Shown in pieces: positions 15,001 to 22,206 of a DNA stretch of 28,220 bases (position 1 is its first letter; each line of letters begins with the position of its first letter). This stretch comes from Myxococcales bacterium (GTDB lineage Bacteria > Myxococcota > Polyangia > Polyangiales > Polyangiaceae): NCBI GenBank assembly GCA_020430865.1, contig JAGQIY010001163.1, positions 1 to 28,220 on the forward strand. Reading direction: 5' to 3'. The notes below the pieces were generated by a model, which saw only the letters and a program-made list of their open reading frames with translations, made no database searches and had not been told where the DNA came from. The position numbers and the translations under genes are program-made.

Positions 15001-17324
15001 TTCTGGGCTCGCCGCTGGCGCTCGTCGAGGAGCTGTTGCTTCTTCTGGTTGAAGGCCTCGTAGATCTCATCGCGCTTCTGCGCCAGCTCGGCGACGAAGT
15101 CGTCGAACTCGCTGAAGCGGGCCTCCAGCTCCTCCAGCTGGATCATCAGCCGCGAGAGCTGCTCGTCGCACCCGTCGGGCGTTTCCGCGAGGCTCAGGCT
15201 GCTCTGGACGTTCTGTCCGAGCAGCTTGAACTGGGCAGCGAACTCGGCGCGCCCTTCATCGCTCTGCAGCGCCTTCTTCTTGTTGTGCAACGTCGCGCGG
15301 ACGCGGTTCAACGTCGCGAAGACCTCGCTGATGCGCTCGAGGATCTGGGTGCGCTCGGTCGGGTCGTCGACGTTCAGGCTCCCGACGACCTCACTCATCA
15401 GGGTGAGGCCTTCACCCGTGCTCTCCAGACGCTCGCTCAGCGGTCGCAGTTCGGGCGTCTTCTCGACGCCTCCGATCGCCTCCAGCAGCTCCGTCAGCTG
15501 CGTCTGCAGCGGGGCGAGCGCCGCAGCGTCCAGCAAGAACTTCACCGTCGCCTGGCTCACCAGCTCGAAGTGCGCGACGCACTCCTGCTCGAGCCCGTCG
15601 ACGCGTTCGGCGTCGATGTAGCGAAGCTCCCGCAGGCTTATCAGATGCCCGCGCTGGTTGCGCAGATCGGTCAGCGCCTGCATGAACTGCTCGATCTCGC
15701 CGAACGAATCCGGTCGGATACGATTCTCGAGAGTCGCTTGCTGCTCGACCGCCGCCGCCAGGGCAGCTCGCGCGCGCTCCTTGATCGCGACCACCTTGTC
15801 GAACTCGTCGACGATCAGCTCTGCGGTGGCCTTGAGCTCGTCCAGCACCTCGCCGAGTCCGCCCAGCTCCTGCTGTCCCAGCCAGTAGTACGCGTCGTTC
15901 GTGCGCGTGATGTTGCGGATCAGGTCGTCATAGATCTGTCGAGTCGGAGTCGTCTCGGCTGCCATGCGTGCAAGGCTCAGGCAGTCGCTGATTCCGCGCA
16001 CCAGCTCCGCGTTGCCGACCTTGCCCAGAGGGCCACCCTTCACCGGCTGCCTGGCTGCGTGCTCCGCGGAGACGAACGGCGTCTGCCAGAACTGCATTGG
16101 ATGCACCCGCGTGGGTTCCTCGGAGCTCGCGCGAAACACCACCATGCGCCCGTCGTCGAACAGCGAGTATCCACTGCACAGGATGGGGTTCTGTACTTCC
16201 TTGCGGATCAAGTTGTAGGAGAAGAGGGCGTACAGCCCCTGCTCCCGTTCGTGAAACACGTACAGCACGTCCTCCCCATTGGGCGAGCGAACGCTGCGCT
16301 CGAACAGGAAGCTCTCGTAGTCGCCGTCGAAGACCTTGTGCTGACCATCCATCAGCACGTATCCGCCGGGGAAGATCACCCCGTGGTCCTCGGGCAGCTG
16401 CACACAGGCGGCGCCGATCGCGTCGACGCGCACTACCTTGTGGGTGCGCGTGGCGAACACGAGATAGCGCTGGCTGTCTTCGCCATACGGGAGGATCTTG
16501 AGCAGAACCAGGTGACCCAGCCGCGCATAGGCAATGCTGGCGTCGTCGAGGCTCTGCCGGGGGTCTGCGACGGGTTCGGCGTAGATGCCTTGACCCGTCT
16601 CGGTGTTGTTCTCGACCTTGATCGTCAGGTCACCGTCGACGCACTCCACGAAGACGACGTCCTCGATGTTCACGTGGGGGAAGCGGCCCTTGACGTGCTG
16701 GTCCCGGCTGGTCTCCCGCCACTCGAAGTCATGGCTCCTCGGAAAGACGTGGTCTCGCTCGCCGCGGTTGTCGATGTACGTCGCGCGTCCTTCGGAGTCG
16801 AGGCCCCAGCGGAAGACGCGCTTGTCCTCCACGCTCGCTCCGGTCTGGAACACCGCGAGCAGCTTGCTCTCGGAGCGCGTCAGCTGAATCAGCCGCGCCT
16901 CCTTGTAGTACTTGTACAGCTCTTCGAACTGCTCGATGAACCTCGAATCCTCGAGGAAAGCATGCGCGTGCTCGCCCCGTGCGATGGCCGAGACGTCGAA
17001 GCCTTCGCCCGTGCGCATGAAGCGGTGCAGGCTGAACACGTCAGCGACTCGCGTCTCGAGGCGCAGGCCGAGGAACACGTTGTAGCCGAACAGCAGCTGG
17101 CCTTCGACCATCACGATATCGCGCGGGACGCAGTTGTTCTCGGTGCGAACCCGCTCGTTCCCGATGACCGTGAGCTCCTGGCTGCTGAAGGCCGCGCGGC
17201 GTTCGGTGTTCAGCCTCTCAGCACCCTGGGCCAGGCGCTTGGCTTGCTCTACGAGGCGCGCCCGGATGATCTCGTAGCTTCCGCCCTCGAGGTCGCGCTG
17301 GTCTTGTGGCGTGTCTTCGGCCAT
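12033..17324 (-). CDS. Giant AAA+ ATPase with DUF3686-type N-terminal region
   Basis: A 1763-residue protein resembling the family annotated as 'DNA repair ATPase' (DUF3686 plus AAA). Residues about 30-430 are beta-rich with repeated aromatic/Gly strand motifs (LLFGYNVFLGL, YLVFATRTHKVV, VLYVFHEREQGLYALFSYN). Residues about 480-850 are long coiled coils; 850-1240 are mixed helical. The AAA+ module (about 1250-1500) has Walker A PPGYGKTT with Lys1311, Walker B MLYLDD with Asp1373-Asp1374 (the usual Glu is Asp), sensor-1 Asn1421 in MAGNPY and a candidate arginine finger Arg1439 in SNRAD. The C-terminus (1560-1763) is again helical. There is no signal or membrane segment, so it is cytosolic. It lies 123 bp after the flotillin gene and overlaps the rhodanese gene. 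Remodelling of membrane or protein complexes with the flotillin is inferred; the 'DNA repair' name is not supported by anything seen here. Confidence 0.82.
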   Translation of the reverse strand: MAEDTPQDQRDLEGGSYEIIRARLVEQAKRLAQGAERLNTERRAAFSSQELTVIGNERVRTENNCVPRDIVMVEGQLLFGYNVFLGLRLETRVADVFSLHRFMRTGEGFDVSAIARGEHAHAFLEDSRFIEQFEELYKYYKEARLIQLTRSESKLLAVFQTGASVEDKRVFRWGLDSEGRATYIDNRGERDHVFPRSHDFEWRETSRDQHVKGRFPHVNIEDVVFVECVDGDLTIKVENNTETGQGIYAEPVADPRQSLDDASIAYARLGHLVLLKILPYGEDSQRYLVFATRTHKVVRVDAIGAACVQLPEDHGVIFPGGYVLMDGQHKVFDGDYESFLFERSVRSPNGEDVLYVFHEREQGLYALFSYNLIRKEVQNPILCSGYSLFDDGRMVVFRASSEEPTRVHPMQFWQTPFVSAEHAARQPVKGGPLGKVGNAELVRGISDCLSLARMAAETTPTRQIYDDLIRNITRTNDAYYWLGQQELGGLGEVLDELKATAELIVDEFDKVVAIKERARAALAAAVEQQATLENRIRPDSFGEIEQFMQALTDLRNQRGHLISLRELRYIDAERVDGLEQECVAHFELVSQATVKFLLDAAALAPLQTQLTELLEAIGGVEKTPELRPLSERLESTGEGLTLMSEVVGSLNVDDPTERTQILERISEVFATLNRVRATLHNKKKALQSDEGRAEFAAQFKLLGQNVQSSLSLAETPDGCDEQLSRLMIQLEELEARFSEFDDFVAELAQKRDEIYEAFNQKKQQLLDERQRRAQNLVSAAERILGSIARRGQSFGDDDSLNAYFASDPMVMKVRDLAQRLTELGEAPKAEELTSRLKQARQDALRGLRDRQELFEEGAQLIKLGKHRFAVNTQAIELTLLPLGNDSQDGMALTLSGTDFREPIDDPAFNEYRDCWHQQLVSETASVYRGEYLASSLLQQARDAEGELDLALLREADRSEGGLEDLVRKQAAARYDEGYERGLHDSDACSILRAALNLSESAGLLRYDADARALATWYWANLKRGEHQVAETHRQRDSFGRRAASLGRLRRQLGDDSGLRELGTELARAIEDFYQHSKLANVAELSQLAGRYLAEELAEERPSFVSSPSANELRQRFLDALGSGGTRSDFDADVRALEDDPEARLGVVRSWLSAFANHLPDQLRGDARRHILEAAVLVLAERNIDYRSSTALTQTTIEGLLGDHPRIRDGKLQLEISEFERRMSHFRSARVPRFRAYRVARQALLDRERRRLRLDEFKPKVLSSFVRNRLINEVYLPLIGDNFAKQLGAAGDNKRTDLMGLLLLISPPGYGKTTLMEYVASRLGLVFMKVNGPALGHSVHSLDPSEAPNATARQEVDKINLALEMGNNVMLYLDDIQHTHPELLQKFISLCDAQRRIEGVWQGRTRTYDLRGKRFCVVMAGNPYTESGEKFQIPDMLSNRADTYNLGDILEGKDDVFALSYIENSITSNPVLAPLASRSAKDLHAFIRMAQGEDVPTSEFEHGYSAVEIAEVRAVLERLFKVQAVLLKVNQTYIASASMDDKFRTEPPFKLQGSYRNMNKLAEKVVSAMNESELQALIEDHYAGEAQTLTTGAEQNVLKLAELRGTLTPASAQRWTEIKQSFQKHLALGGSDTDPVVRVTSQLSSLGEQLVAIRESIREATAVRDAPEKLQWVEGHIQALNQSLERLAEPKVALTVRNDPPPGIDELLAMQVQIMEQTLVPFVRVATQRLDDSQALRERLDEFIAQVKAIDARLKGALGPTYGK

Positions 17325-17447
17325 GGGTTGGTCACTCGCTCACGCCATCATCGACGTGAGCTCCGGCATCTCGTCGCTCGCGCGCGTTCGCACGATCCGT
17401 TGCAGAGTTCGGGTTTGGGGGGGAGGCGCGTCGTCCGTCCACCAGCT

Positions 17448-19640
17448 TCAGCCGAGGCCCAGATCCTTGGCGTGTTGCACCAGTTGCTCGACCTTCGGGC
17501 GCTGAGCTTGATCTAGCTCCCCCATCAGCTTGTGAAGCGCACCTACGATCGAGAGGTTCTTCAACGCTTCGCTATTGAAGCCCGGGCTGGCCAGCACGTC
17601 CTTGACGTCGCGGCGCAGGCTGGCGTCACCGTCCAGGTACTCGCGCACCGAGTGTTTGAGCAAGTCGCTCTGATCGACCGCGCCATCGACCGCAGCTCCC
17701 AGGCTGACCGCCTTGAAGAAGCGATCGAGGAACTGTCCGTCGCCGCCCACGATGTTGATCTTCGCGTGCTCCATTGCCGAGCCCATGACGTCGGCTTGCT
17801 TCTCCGCGACGGCGATGCGGCTCTGGATTGCCGCCAAGGCGAGCTCCTTCTGCTGCTCCAGGCGGATGCGGTACTCCTCGTGGGCGCGGCTCTCCGGGTC
17901 CAGCGCCTTCATCGCGCCGGCCTTCTCCTGGAGGCCGACGGCTTCCGCAGACATCTTCTCTCGGATCGCGACCGCCTGAGCGGTCCCGAGCTTCTCCGTG
18001 GCGGCGGCGTCCGCTTCCTTGACCTTGGCATCGGCGAGGCCCTTGCTCTCGGCACCTTGCGCTTCCGCGAGGAACATCTCGCGGGAAGCGTCGGCGTTCG
18101 CCTTGCCCTGGCGTTCGATGGCCTCGGCCTCGGCATTCTTGAGCTTGATCTCGACCATGCCCTTCTCCTCGAGGCCACGGGCTTCCGCCTGCAAGGTCTC
18201 GAGAGTGACACGGGCGTTGGCGCTGCCGAGCTTCTCGACGGCGACGGCGTCCGCCTCCTTCACCTTCACGTCGGCCAGCCCTTGCGCAGCGGCCTCCGCC
18301 TGAATGCCCTCGGCCAGCCTGATCTTCGCGCGGGCTTGCTTGTCCGACGCCTCGAGGTCGGCCTCTGCGAGCGTGAGGGTGCGCTTCGCAGCGTGCTTCG
18401 CGACCTGCTCGTCTGCCTCCGCCTCCTTGACCTTGTGCGTCACCTTCTCCTGTGCAGCTGCTTCTGCTGCGATCACCGTGGACTCCTTGAGGCGCTTGGC
18501 TTCTGCGACCACGCGCAGATCCTTGATGCGCTCCTCCTCCTCCGCGACGCTCTTCTCGACAGCGATCCTCGCGGCGATGACGTCGGCGATGGCCTTCCGC
18601 TCGACCTCTAGCGCCTTCTCCTTGTCGATGCGCTGCAGCTCGACTTCTCGCTCGCGCCCGATGGCCTCCAGCGAGCGCTCCTTCTCGACGCGCTCGTTCT
18701 CCACCGCGATCACGCGCTCGCGGTTCTTCTGGGCCACCTCGACCTGACGCTGCTTGTTCTCGGCCTGGACGGAGACCTCCTCTTCCTGCTTCAGCCGGGC
18801 GAGCTCGCTCTTCTTGCGCTCCTCGGCCTGGACCTTCAGCGTCTCCGCTTCTTCACGGGCGCGTAGCGTCGCGATCTCACGCTGTTGCTTGGCCTCGGCG
18901 TCCGCCTGCTGCCGCTCGAGCTCGAGGATGGCCTCCTGCGCCTCGACGTTCTGCTTCTTGATCGCCTTCCGTTCTTCTTGCTTGAGCTCGTTGGTCTTGA
19001 CGTTCATCGCCGCCGTGATCTCGGTGATCTTGCGGATGCCCTGCGCGTCCAGGATGTTCGAAGGATCCAGGGACTCGAGGGTGGTTTGCTCCAGGTAGTC
19101 GATGGCGGCGTCCTCCAGGACGTAGCCGTTCAGGTCCTTGCCGATCACCTCGATGATGCGATCGCGGAACTCCTCGCGCTTGGTGTACAGCTCCTCGAAC
19201 TCGAGCCACTTTCCGACGGTCTTCAGCGCCTCGCCGAACTTCGCGTTGAAGAGTTGCTCCAGCGTGTTCTGTGAACTCGCGCGTTCACAACCGATCGACT
19301 GCGCGACTTTCAGGACGTCTTCGGCTGTCTTGTTCACCCGAACGAAGAACGTCACCTTTATGTCCGCGCGGATATTATCCTTGCAGATCAATCCCTCCTG
19401 ACCCCTGCGGTCGAGGTCGATCGTCTTGACCGAGATGTCCATCACTTCCGCGCGGTGGAACACCGGGATCACGACCTTGCCGGTGAAGGTGACGGTCGGC
19501 TCCGCGCGCATCGTGTTGACGATCAGAGCCTTGCCCTGGTCCACCTTGCGATAGAAGCGGGTGATGATCAGCAGGGCGCCGACCACGAAGACGACCAGGG
19601 CGCCCGCCCCAGCCAACAGCGTCGAAAGTTCGAAATTCAT
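17448..19640 (-). CDS. yqiK: Flotillin/SPFH-domain protein, YqiK-like, extended
   Basis: A 730-residue flotillin-family protein. Residues 7-28 are a membrane segment at the N-terminus. Residues about 30-230 are the SPFH/band 7 domain (VIPVFHRAEVMDISVKTIDL, ITKDN-like ICKDNIRADIKVTFFVRV, LDPSNILDAQGIRKITEI). Residues about 215-640 are a continuous charged coiled coil. Within it, residues about 465-585 carry three repeats of about 40 residues with the unit AEAxG...KGLADxKVKEADAxAxEKLG. The last 90 residues form a separate helical end (DLLKHSVREYLDGD... LVQHAKDLGLG). Bacterial flotillins assemble ring-like scaffolds in ordered membrane domains. E. coli YqiK, about 550 residues, is shorter. AGGAAA at 19645-19650 precedes the ATG. 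It follows the OB-fold membrane protein by 70 bp, as yqiK follows yqiJ in E. coli. Confidence 0.88.
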   Translation of the reverse strand: MNFELSTLLAGAGALVVFVVGALLIITRFYRKVDQGKALIVNTMRAEPTVTFTGKVVIPVFHRAEVMDISVKTIDLDRRGQEGLICKDNIRADIKVTFFVRVNKTAEDVLKVAQSIGCERASSQNTLEQLFNAKFGEALKTVGKWLEFEELYTKREEFRDRIIEVIGKDLNGYVLEDAAIDYLEQTTLESLDPSNILDAQGIRKITEITAAMNVKTNELKQEERKAIKKQNVEAQEAILELERQQADAEAKQQREIATLRAREEAETLKVQAEERKKSELARLKQEEEVSVQAENKQRQVEVAQKNRERVIAVENERVEKERSLEAIGREREVELQRIDKEKALEVERKAIADVIAARIAVEKSVAEEEERIKDLRVVAEAKRLKESTVIAAEAAAQEKVTHKVKEAEADEQVAKHAAKRTLTLAEADLEASDKQARAKIRLAEGIQAEAAAQGLADVKVKEADAVAVEKLGSANARVTLETLQAEARGLEEKGMVEIKLKNAEAEAIERQGKANADASREMFLAEAQGAESKGLADAKVKEADAAATEKLGTAQAVAIREKMSAEAVGLQEKAGAMKALDPESRAHEEYRIRLEQQKELALAAIQSRIAVAEKQADVMGSAMEHAKINIVGGDGQFLDRFFKAVSLGAAVDGAVDQSDLLKHSVREYLDGDASLRRDVKDVLASPGFNSEALKNLSIVGALHKLMGELDQAQRPKVEQLVQHAKDLGLG

Positions 19641-19710
19641 CGCGTTTCCTCACTCTCATCCCGGGCCAAGGCAGTGAGCCTCGCGCGGGTCATGTCCAGC
19701 ACCGGGGGCC

Positions 19711-20379
19711 TCAGCGTTCCAGCTGTTTCCTCGGTGATTCCCCCAGCAAGTCCTCGACGGGTTCGACATCGAAGGCGCCGGTCTCGTCGTCTACGGAAAT
19801 GATCATCACCCGTTGCCCGCGCTGAAGCGACGACGCAGGGTCGCATCGCACCTCGAGGAGAAGCGCGTGCTCGTCGTCATCGAGCACGGCCTGGCCGTAC
19901 TTTCTGTCCACTCGCCCGGTGCGTACCGTCACGATCTCGCCCACGAGCTCCTTGCGCCGCGTGGCCTGGTGGGTGTGGAAGAGCGGAGCCAACGGAACCA
20001 CGCTGAGCTTCGTGAGCACGAAGCCGGCGATCAGACTCAAGAACAGCAGGACGGTTCCCGCGATTCCCGAGTTCAGGAAGTTGACGTGCGGAATCAGGTA
20101 GTGACTGCCCAGGTGGCAGAACAGCCAGTTGTAGAAGGTCAGCAGAGAGATCACGACGGTGACGGGGACCTGGCGCAGTCGAAACGCGCTCGGTGCCTCT
20201 GCGGCATCGACGGCGTCCAGGTGGTGACCGTCGAGCTCCAGGGCGTGGTCGTGTCCTCCCAGCAGATCCAGACCCACGGCGCCCACGATCACCAGCGTCC
20301 AGTAGAGCAGCATCGCGATCATCAGCGCGCTGAAGATGACCGTGGGATAGCTGAGACTGGCTGCGAGGAACTCCTGCAT
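19711..20379 (-). CDS. yqiJ: YqiJ-like inner-membrane protein with C-terminal OB-fold domain
   Basis: A 222-residue membrane protein. Three or four hydrophobic segments are visible: about 10-38 (YPTVIFSALMIAMLLYWTLV..GAV), 70-92 (VPVTVVISLLTFYNWLFCHLG) and 104-132 (GIAGTVLLFLSLIAGFVLTKL). Residues about 140-215 form a soluble beta-rich domain (LVGEIVTVRTGRVDRKYGQAVL...RVMIISVDDETGAFDVEPVEDLL) with the layout of the OB-fold in YqiJ and NfeD-type proteins, which are the usual partners of flotillins. A His/Asp-rich loop (GGHDHALELDGHHLD, about 41-55) follows the first segment and could bind metal. The ATG at 20377-20379 is chosen because it starts the first membrane segment; an in-frame extension to 20511 is non-hydrophobic and unconserved in character. 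First gene of the four-gene operon. Confidence 0.8.
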   Translation of the reverse strand: MQEFLAASLSYPTVIFSALMIAMLLYWTLVIVGAVGLDLLGGHDHALELDGHHLDAVDAAEAPSAFRLRQVPVTVVISLLTFYNWLFCHLGSHYLIPHVNFLNSGIAGTVLLFLSLIAGFVLTKLSVVPLAPLFHTHQATRRKELVGEIVTVRTGRVDRKYGQAVLDDDEHALLLEVRCDPASSLQRGQRVMIISVDDETGAFDVEPVEDLLGESPRKQLER

Positions 20380-20426
20380 CTGGATCGGAAACGTACGAAG
20401 GCCTCGAGTGATCTCGGATCGTGCTG

Positions 20427-20457
20427 CGATTTCCTCGCCCCGGTACCGATTTCCCTC
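20427..20457 (-). promoter_or_regulatory. Direct repeats exactly 20 bp apart upstream of the YqiJ/YqiK operon
   Basis: CGATTTCC occurs at 20427-20434 and 20447-20454, each followed by (C)TCG. On the coding strand of the operon they read CGAGGGAAATCG and CGAGGAAATCG, 48-78 bp before the yqiJ-like start. The 20-bp period places both on the same DNA face, two helical turns apart, as for tandem regulator sites. Confidence 0.45.
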
Positions 20458-20890
20458 GTCGCGGAGTGATACCCAAGCGTGTCCGGCTCGGGCGCCGACA
20501 CGCTCCCCCAAAGAAGGGCCAGAGAGGCTGCCACAAGGCGTCCCGCGGGGACACCAAACTCGGCGGTGCCCGAGATTGTCCTGGTTCCAGGCGCTCCCCA
20601 GCGCTTCCGCGGTGGTACGGGGAGTCCTGCGGCGGCGCAGCCACGACCGTCAGGTGGTCGGGTCCGGTGTCTCCCAGGCCGAGAGATGCCGGCGGGCGCC
20701 CCTTGACACTTGGGGGGCGGGCAAGACGTGCTCCGGCGCTCCTCTCCCCCCCCGAACCTCGGCATCCTCCCACGGCCCCATCGTGGCATCGAGAATTGCC
20801 AGAAGGAAACCGTTTTGTGGGTCACCTCACGCTCGGTCGGGGCGCTTCCGTCGAGCACCGCCTCCTGAGTATCCGTGAGGATATGTCGAG

Positions 20891-20923
20891 CTCGCTCGGC
20901 ACGCTCGGGGGGGGCCGAGCGAG
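20891..20923. repeat. 10-bp inverted repeat with G-rich loop
   Basis: CTCGCTCGGC (20891-20900) and GCCGAGCGAG (20914-20923) are perfect reverse complements around a 13-nt loop containing a run of seven or more G. It lies in the divergent intergenic region, 175 bp before the lipoprotein gene. A transcription stop for stray readthrough or a regulatory structure are both possible. Confidence 0.45.
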
Positions 20924-21086
20924 AGCGACTCGGGCAGAGGGCTGCGCGGGCGCTTCGACTGGGAACTCGCGCCGCTTCTGGGCAGAGAGTAACGTTCCGC
21001 GCCGGGCGGTCCGGCGTGCGCAGAACTAGCGTGTTCGCCTGACCGGATCGCAGCTTTGCTTGTTTCCGCTTCGAGCCCCCGAATGC

Positions 21087-21092
21087 TATAAA
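21087..21092 (+). promoter_or_regulatory. TATAAA -10 box directly before a start codon
   Basis: TATAAA, preceded by TGC, stands out in a GC-rich background and ends six bases before the ATG at 21099. Transcription would then begin at or next to the A of the ATG, giving a leaderless mRNA. No Shine-Dalgarno is present between the box and the ATG. No clear -35 element is seen. Confidence 0.45.
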
Positions 21093-21098
21093 CCTAAA

Positions 21099-22145
21099 AT
21101 GGTTTGCCGGGCTCTGAAGTTTGGTTCCAGGATCGCGTGCAGCTTGCCGCTGCTGGTACTGGTCGCTTGTGGTTCGAGTGATGGCTCGGGGCTGCTGGGC
21201 GGGCCAAGCGGCGACGGGGGCGCGGGCGCCAGCGGTGGCTCTGGGGGGACGAGCGTGGCCGGGACCGGTGGCGCAGGGGCTGGCGGCGGCAGCGGTGGTC
21301 TGACGACCGGGGGCGCCAGCGGCGCAGCCAGCGGCGGCAACGGGGGCACGAACAGCGGACAGCCCTGTGACCTGAACGGCACCTGGGCGAGCTACCTCGA
21401 GATCGACGTGGCCTGGCAAGGGACCATGGTGCTTCAACCTGGCACCGACAAGATCCGGGTCTGGCTTCTGGGCAAGCGCGTGCAGGATGGGGCAACCGCG
21501 CAGGAGGGCGTCAGCACCTGCGGCATCACTCTGCCCGACTTCCAGAGCAACTTCCTGGGAGGCAACGAGCGCTTCGGTGTTTGGTTCCCTGGGGAAGTAT
21601 TCGACCTCGGTGGGATCCCCAGCTTCCGCCTGAACTTCTCCGGTGCGTTCGAGGTCGGCGGGCAGGTCGAGAGCGAACCCGTGGCGATGCTCATCGGTCA
21701 CACCATGGATGACCCGCTGAAGGGTGCCTGGCCAAGCGTTGCTCAGGTGCACGCCAGCGACCCCGACGCGGACACCAAGCCGGGGCTCACCGGCTTCGCA
21801 TCCAAGGGCAACGGCTACTTTCATCCGCCCACGGACGCGCTCAAGCTGGAGCGCGCCCAGGCGCTCTGGCTGGTCAGTCGAACCGTGGCCAAGCTGAGCG
21901 CCAACGTCGACTCGTGCGACGCGCTGAGCGGCAGCGCCGAGGTGCCGATGGTGGACGGCAAGCCTGGACTCCAGTCACACATCATCGGCTGCATCAAGGA
22001 CAACAAGGAGGGCTGTACGCCACAGCAGACGGACTTCCTGGACACCAACCGGCCGGACTTCCAGCCCGCCAACACGAGCCGCTTCGTATCCCAGCGGGTC
22101 TCGCCCTCGACGACCTGCGCCGAGGTCCGCGGCTTGTTTCAGTAG
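21099..22145 (+). CDS. Gly-rich lipoprotein, unknown function
   Basis: A 348-residue protein with a lipoprotein signal (RIACSLPLLVLVAC, lipidated Cys24). Residues about 28-88 are a GGxGGAS-type low-complexity spacer. The folded part (about 90-348) begins CDLNGTWASYLEIDVAWQG, reminiscent of beta-barrel or lipocalin-like openings, contains an acidic Ca-binding-like loop DPDADTKPG (about 227-235) and has conserved-looking Cys residues. I recognise no named family. The ATG at 21099 is preferred over upstream in-frame TTG at 21060 because it begins the signal peptide and sits just after the TATAAA box. It is followed by the kinase gene after 61 bp on the same strand. Confidence 0.72.
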   Translation: MVCRALKFGSRIACSLPLLVLVACGSSDGSGLLGGPSGDGGAGASGGSGGTSVAGTGGAGAGGGSGGLTTGGASGAASGGNGGTNSGQPCDLNGTWASYLEIDVAWQGTMVLQPGTDKIRVWLLGKRVQDGATAQEGVSTCGITLPDFQSNFLGGNERFGVWFPGEVFDLGGIPSFRLNFSGAFEVGGQVESEPVAMLIGHTMDDPLKGAWPSVAQVHASDPDADTKPGLTGFASKGNGYFHPPTDALKLERAQALWLVSRTVAKLSANVDSCDALSGSAEVPMVDGKPGLQSHIIGCIKDNKEGCTPQQTDFLDTNRPDFQPANTSRFVSQRVSPSTTCAEVRGLFQ

Positions 22146-22185
22146 CATCGAGCCTGCTGCAGGAATGGCAGCACAACGCCGCTAG

Positions 22186-22200
22186 GGAGAGCTATTCTCC
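22186..22200 (+). promoter_or_regulatory. Small hairpin just before the kinase start codon
   Basis: GGAGA-GCTAT-TCTCC forms a 5-bp stem ending six bases before the ATG at 22207. The left arm contains the only GGAG in reach, so folding could limit ribosome access. It also contains TATTCT, a possible -10 sequence. Either reading is tentative. Confidence 0.3.
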
Positions 22201-22206
22201 AGGCGG

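Larger units (their letters stand above)
20380..21098. other. 719-bp divergent intergenic region
   Basis: No gene is supported on either strand. It separates the minus-strand YqiJ/YqiK operon from the plus-strand lipoprotein gene, so it must hold both promoters. Contents seen: 20-bp-spaced direct repeats (20427-20454), a 6-bp inverted repeat CGCCCC/GGGGCG (20697-20719), a small TATCC/GGATA repeat (20870-20883), a 10-bp hairpin (20891-20923) and a TATAAA box (21087-21092). The length is unusual for this otherwise compact region. Confidence 0.6.

Noticed and set aside
12033..17324. DNA-repair function for the giant ATPase
   Set aside because: The family is sometimes labelled this way, but no nuclease, helicase or DNA-binding motif is visible and the neighbours are membrane proteins.
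14706..17516. 936-codon open frame on the + strand
   Set aside because: It lies antisense to the giant ATPase gene, which has clear AAA+ motifs and coiled coils; its translation is Leu/Arg/Val-rich without motifs. It is a high-GC shadow.
17532..18611. 359-codon open frame on the + strand
   Set aside because: Antisense to the flotillin coiled coil; Leu/Asp-rich shadow of Glu/Lys/Ala repeats.
20703..20708. TTGACA as a -35 promoter element
   Set aside because: No -10-like sequence follows at 16-18 bp and it lies nearly 400 bp from the nearest + strand gene.
20322..21824. 500-codon open frame on the - strand
   Set aside because: It spans the antisense of the lipoprotein gene and the intergenic region, has no domain, and would overlap the yqiJ-like start.
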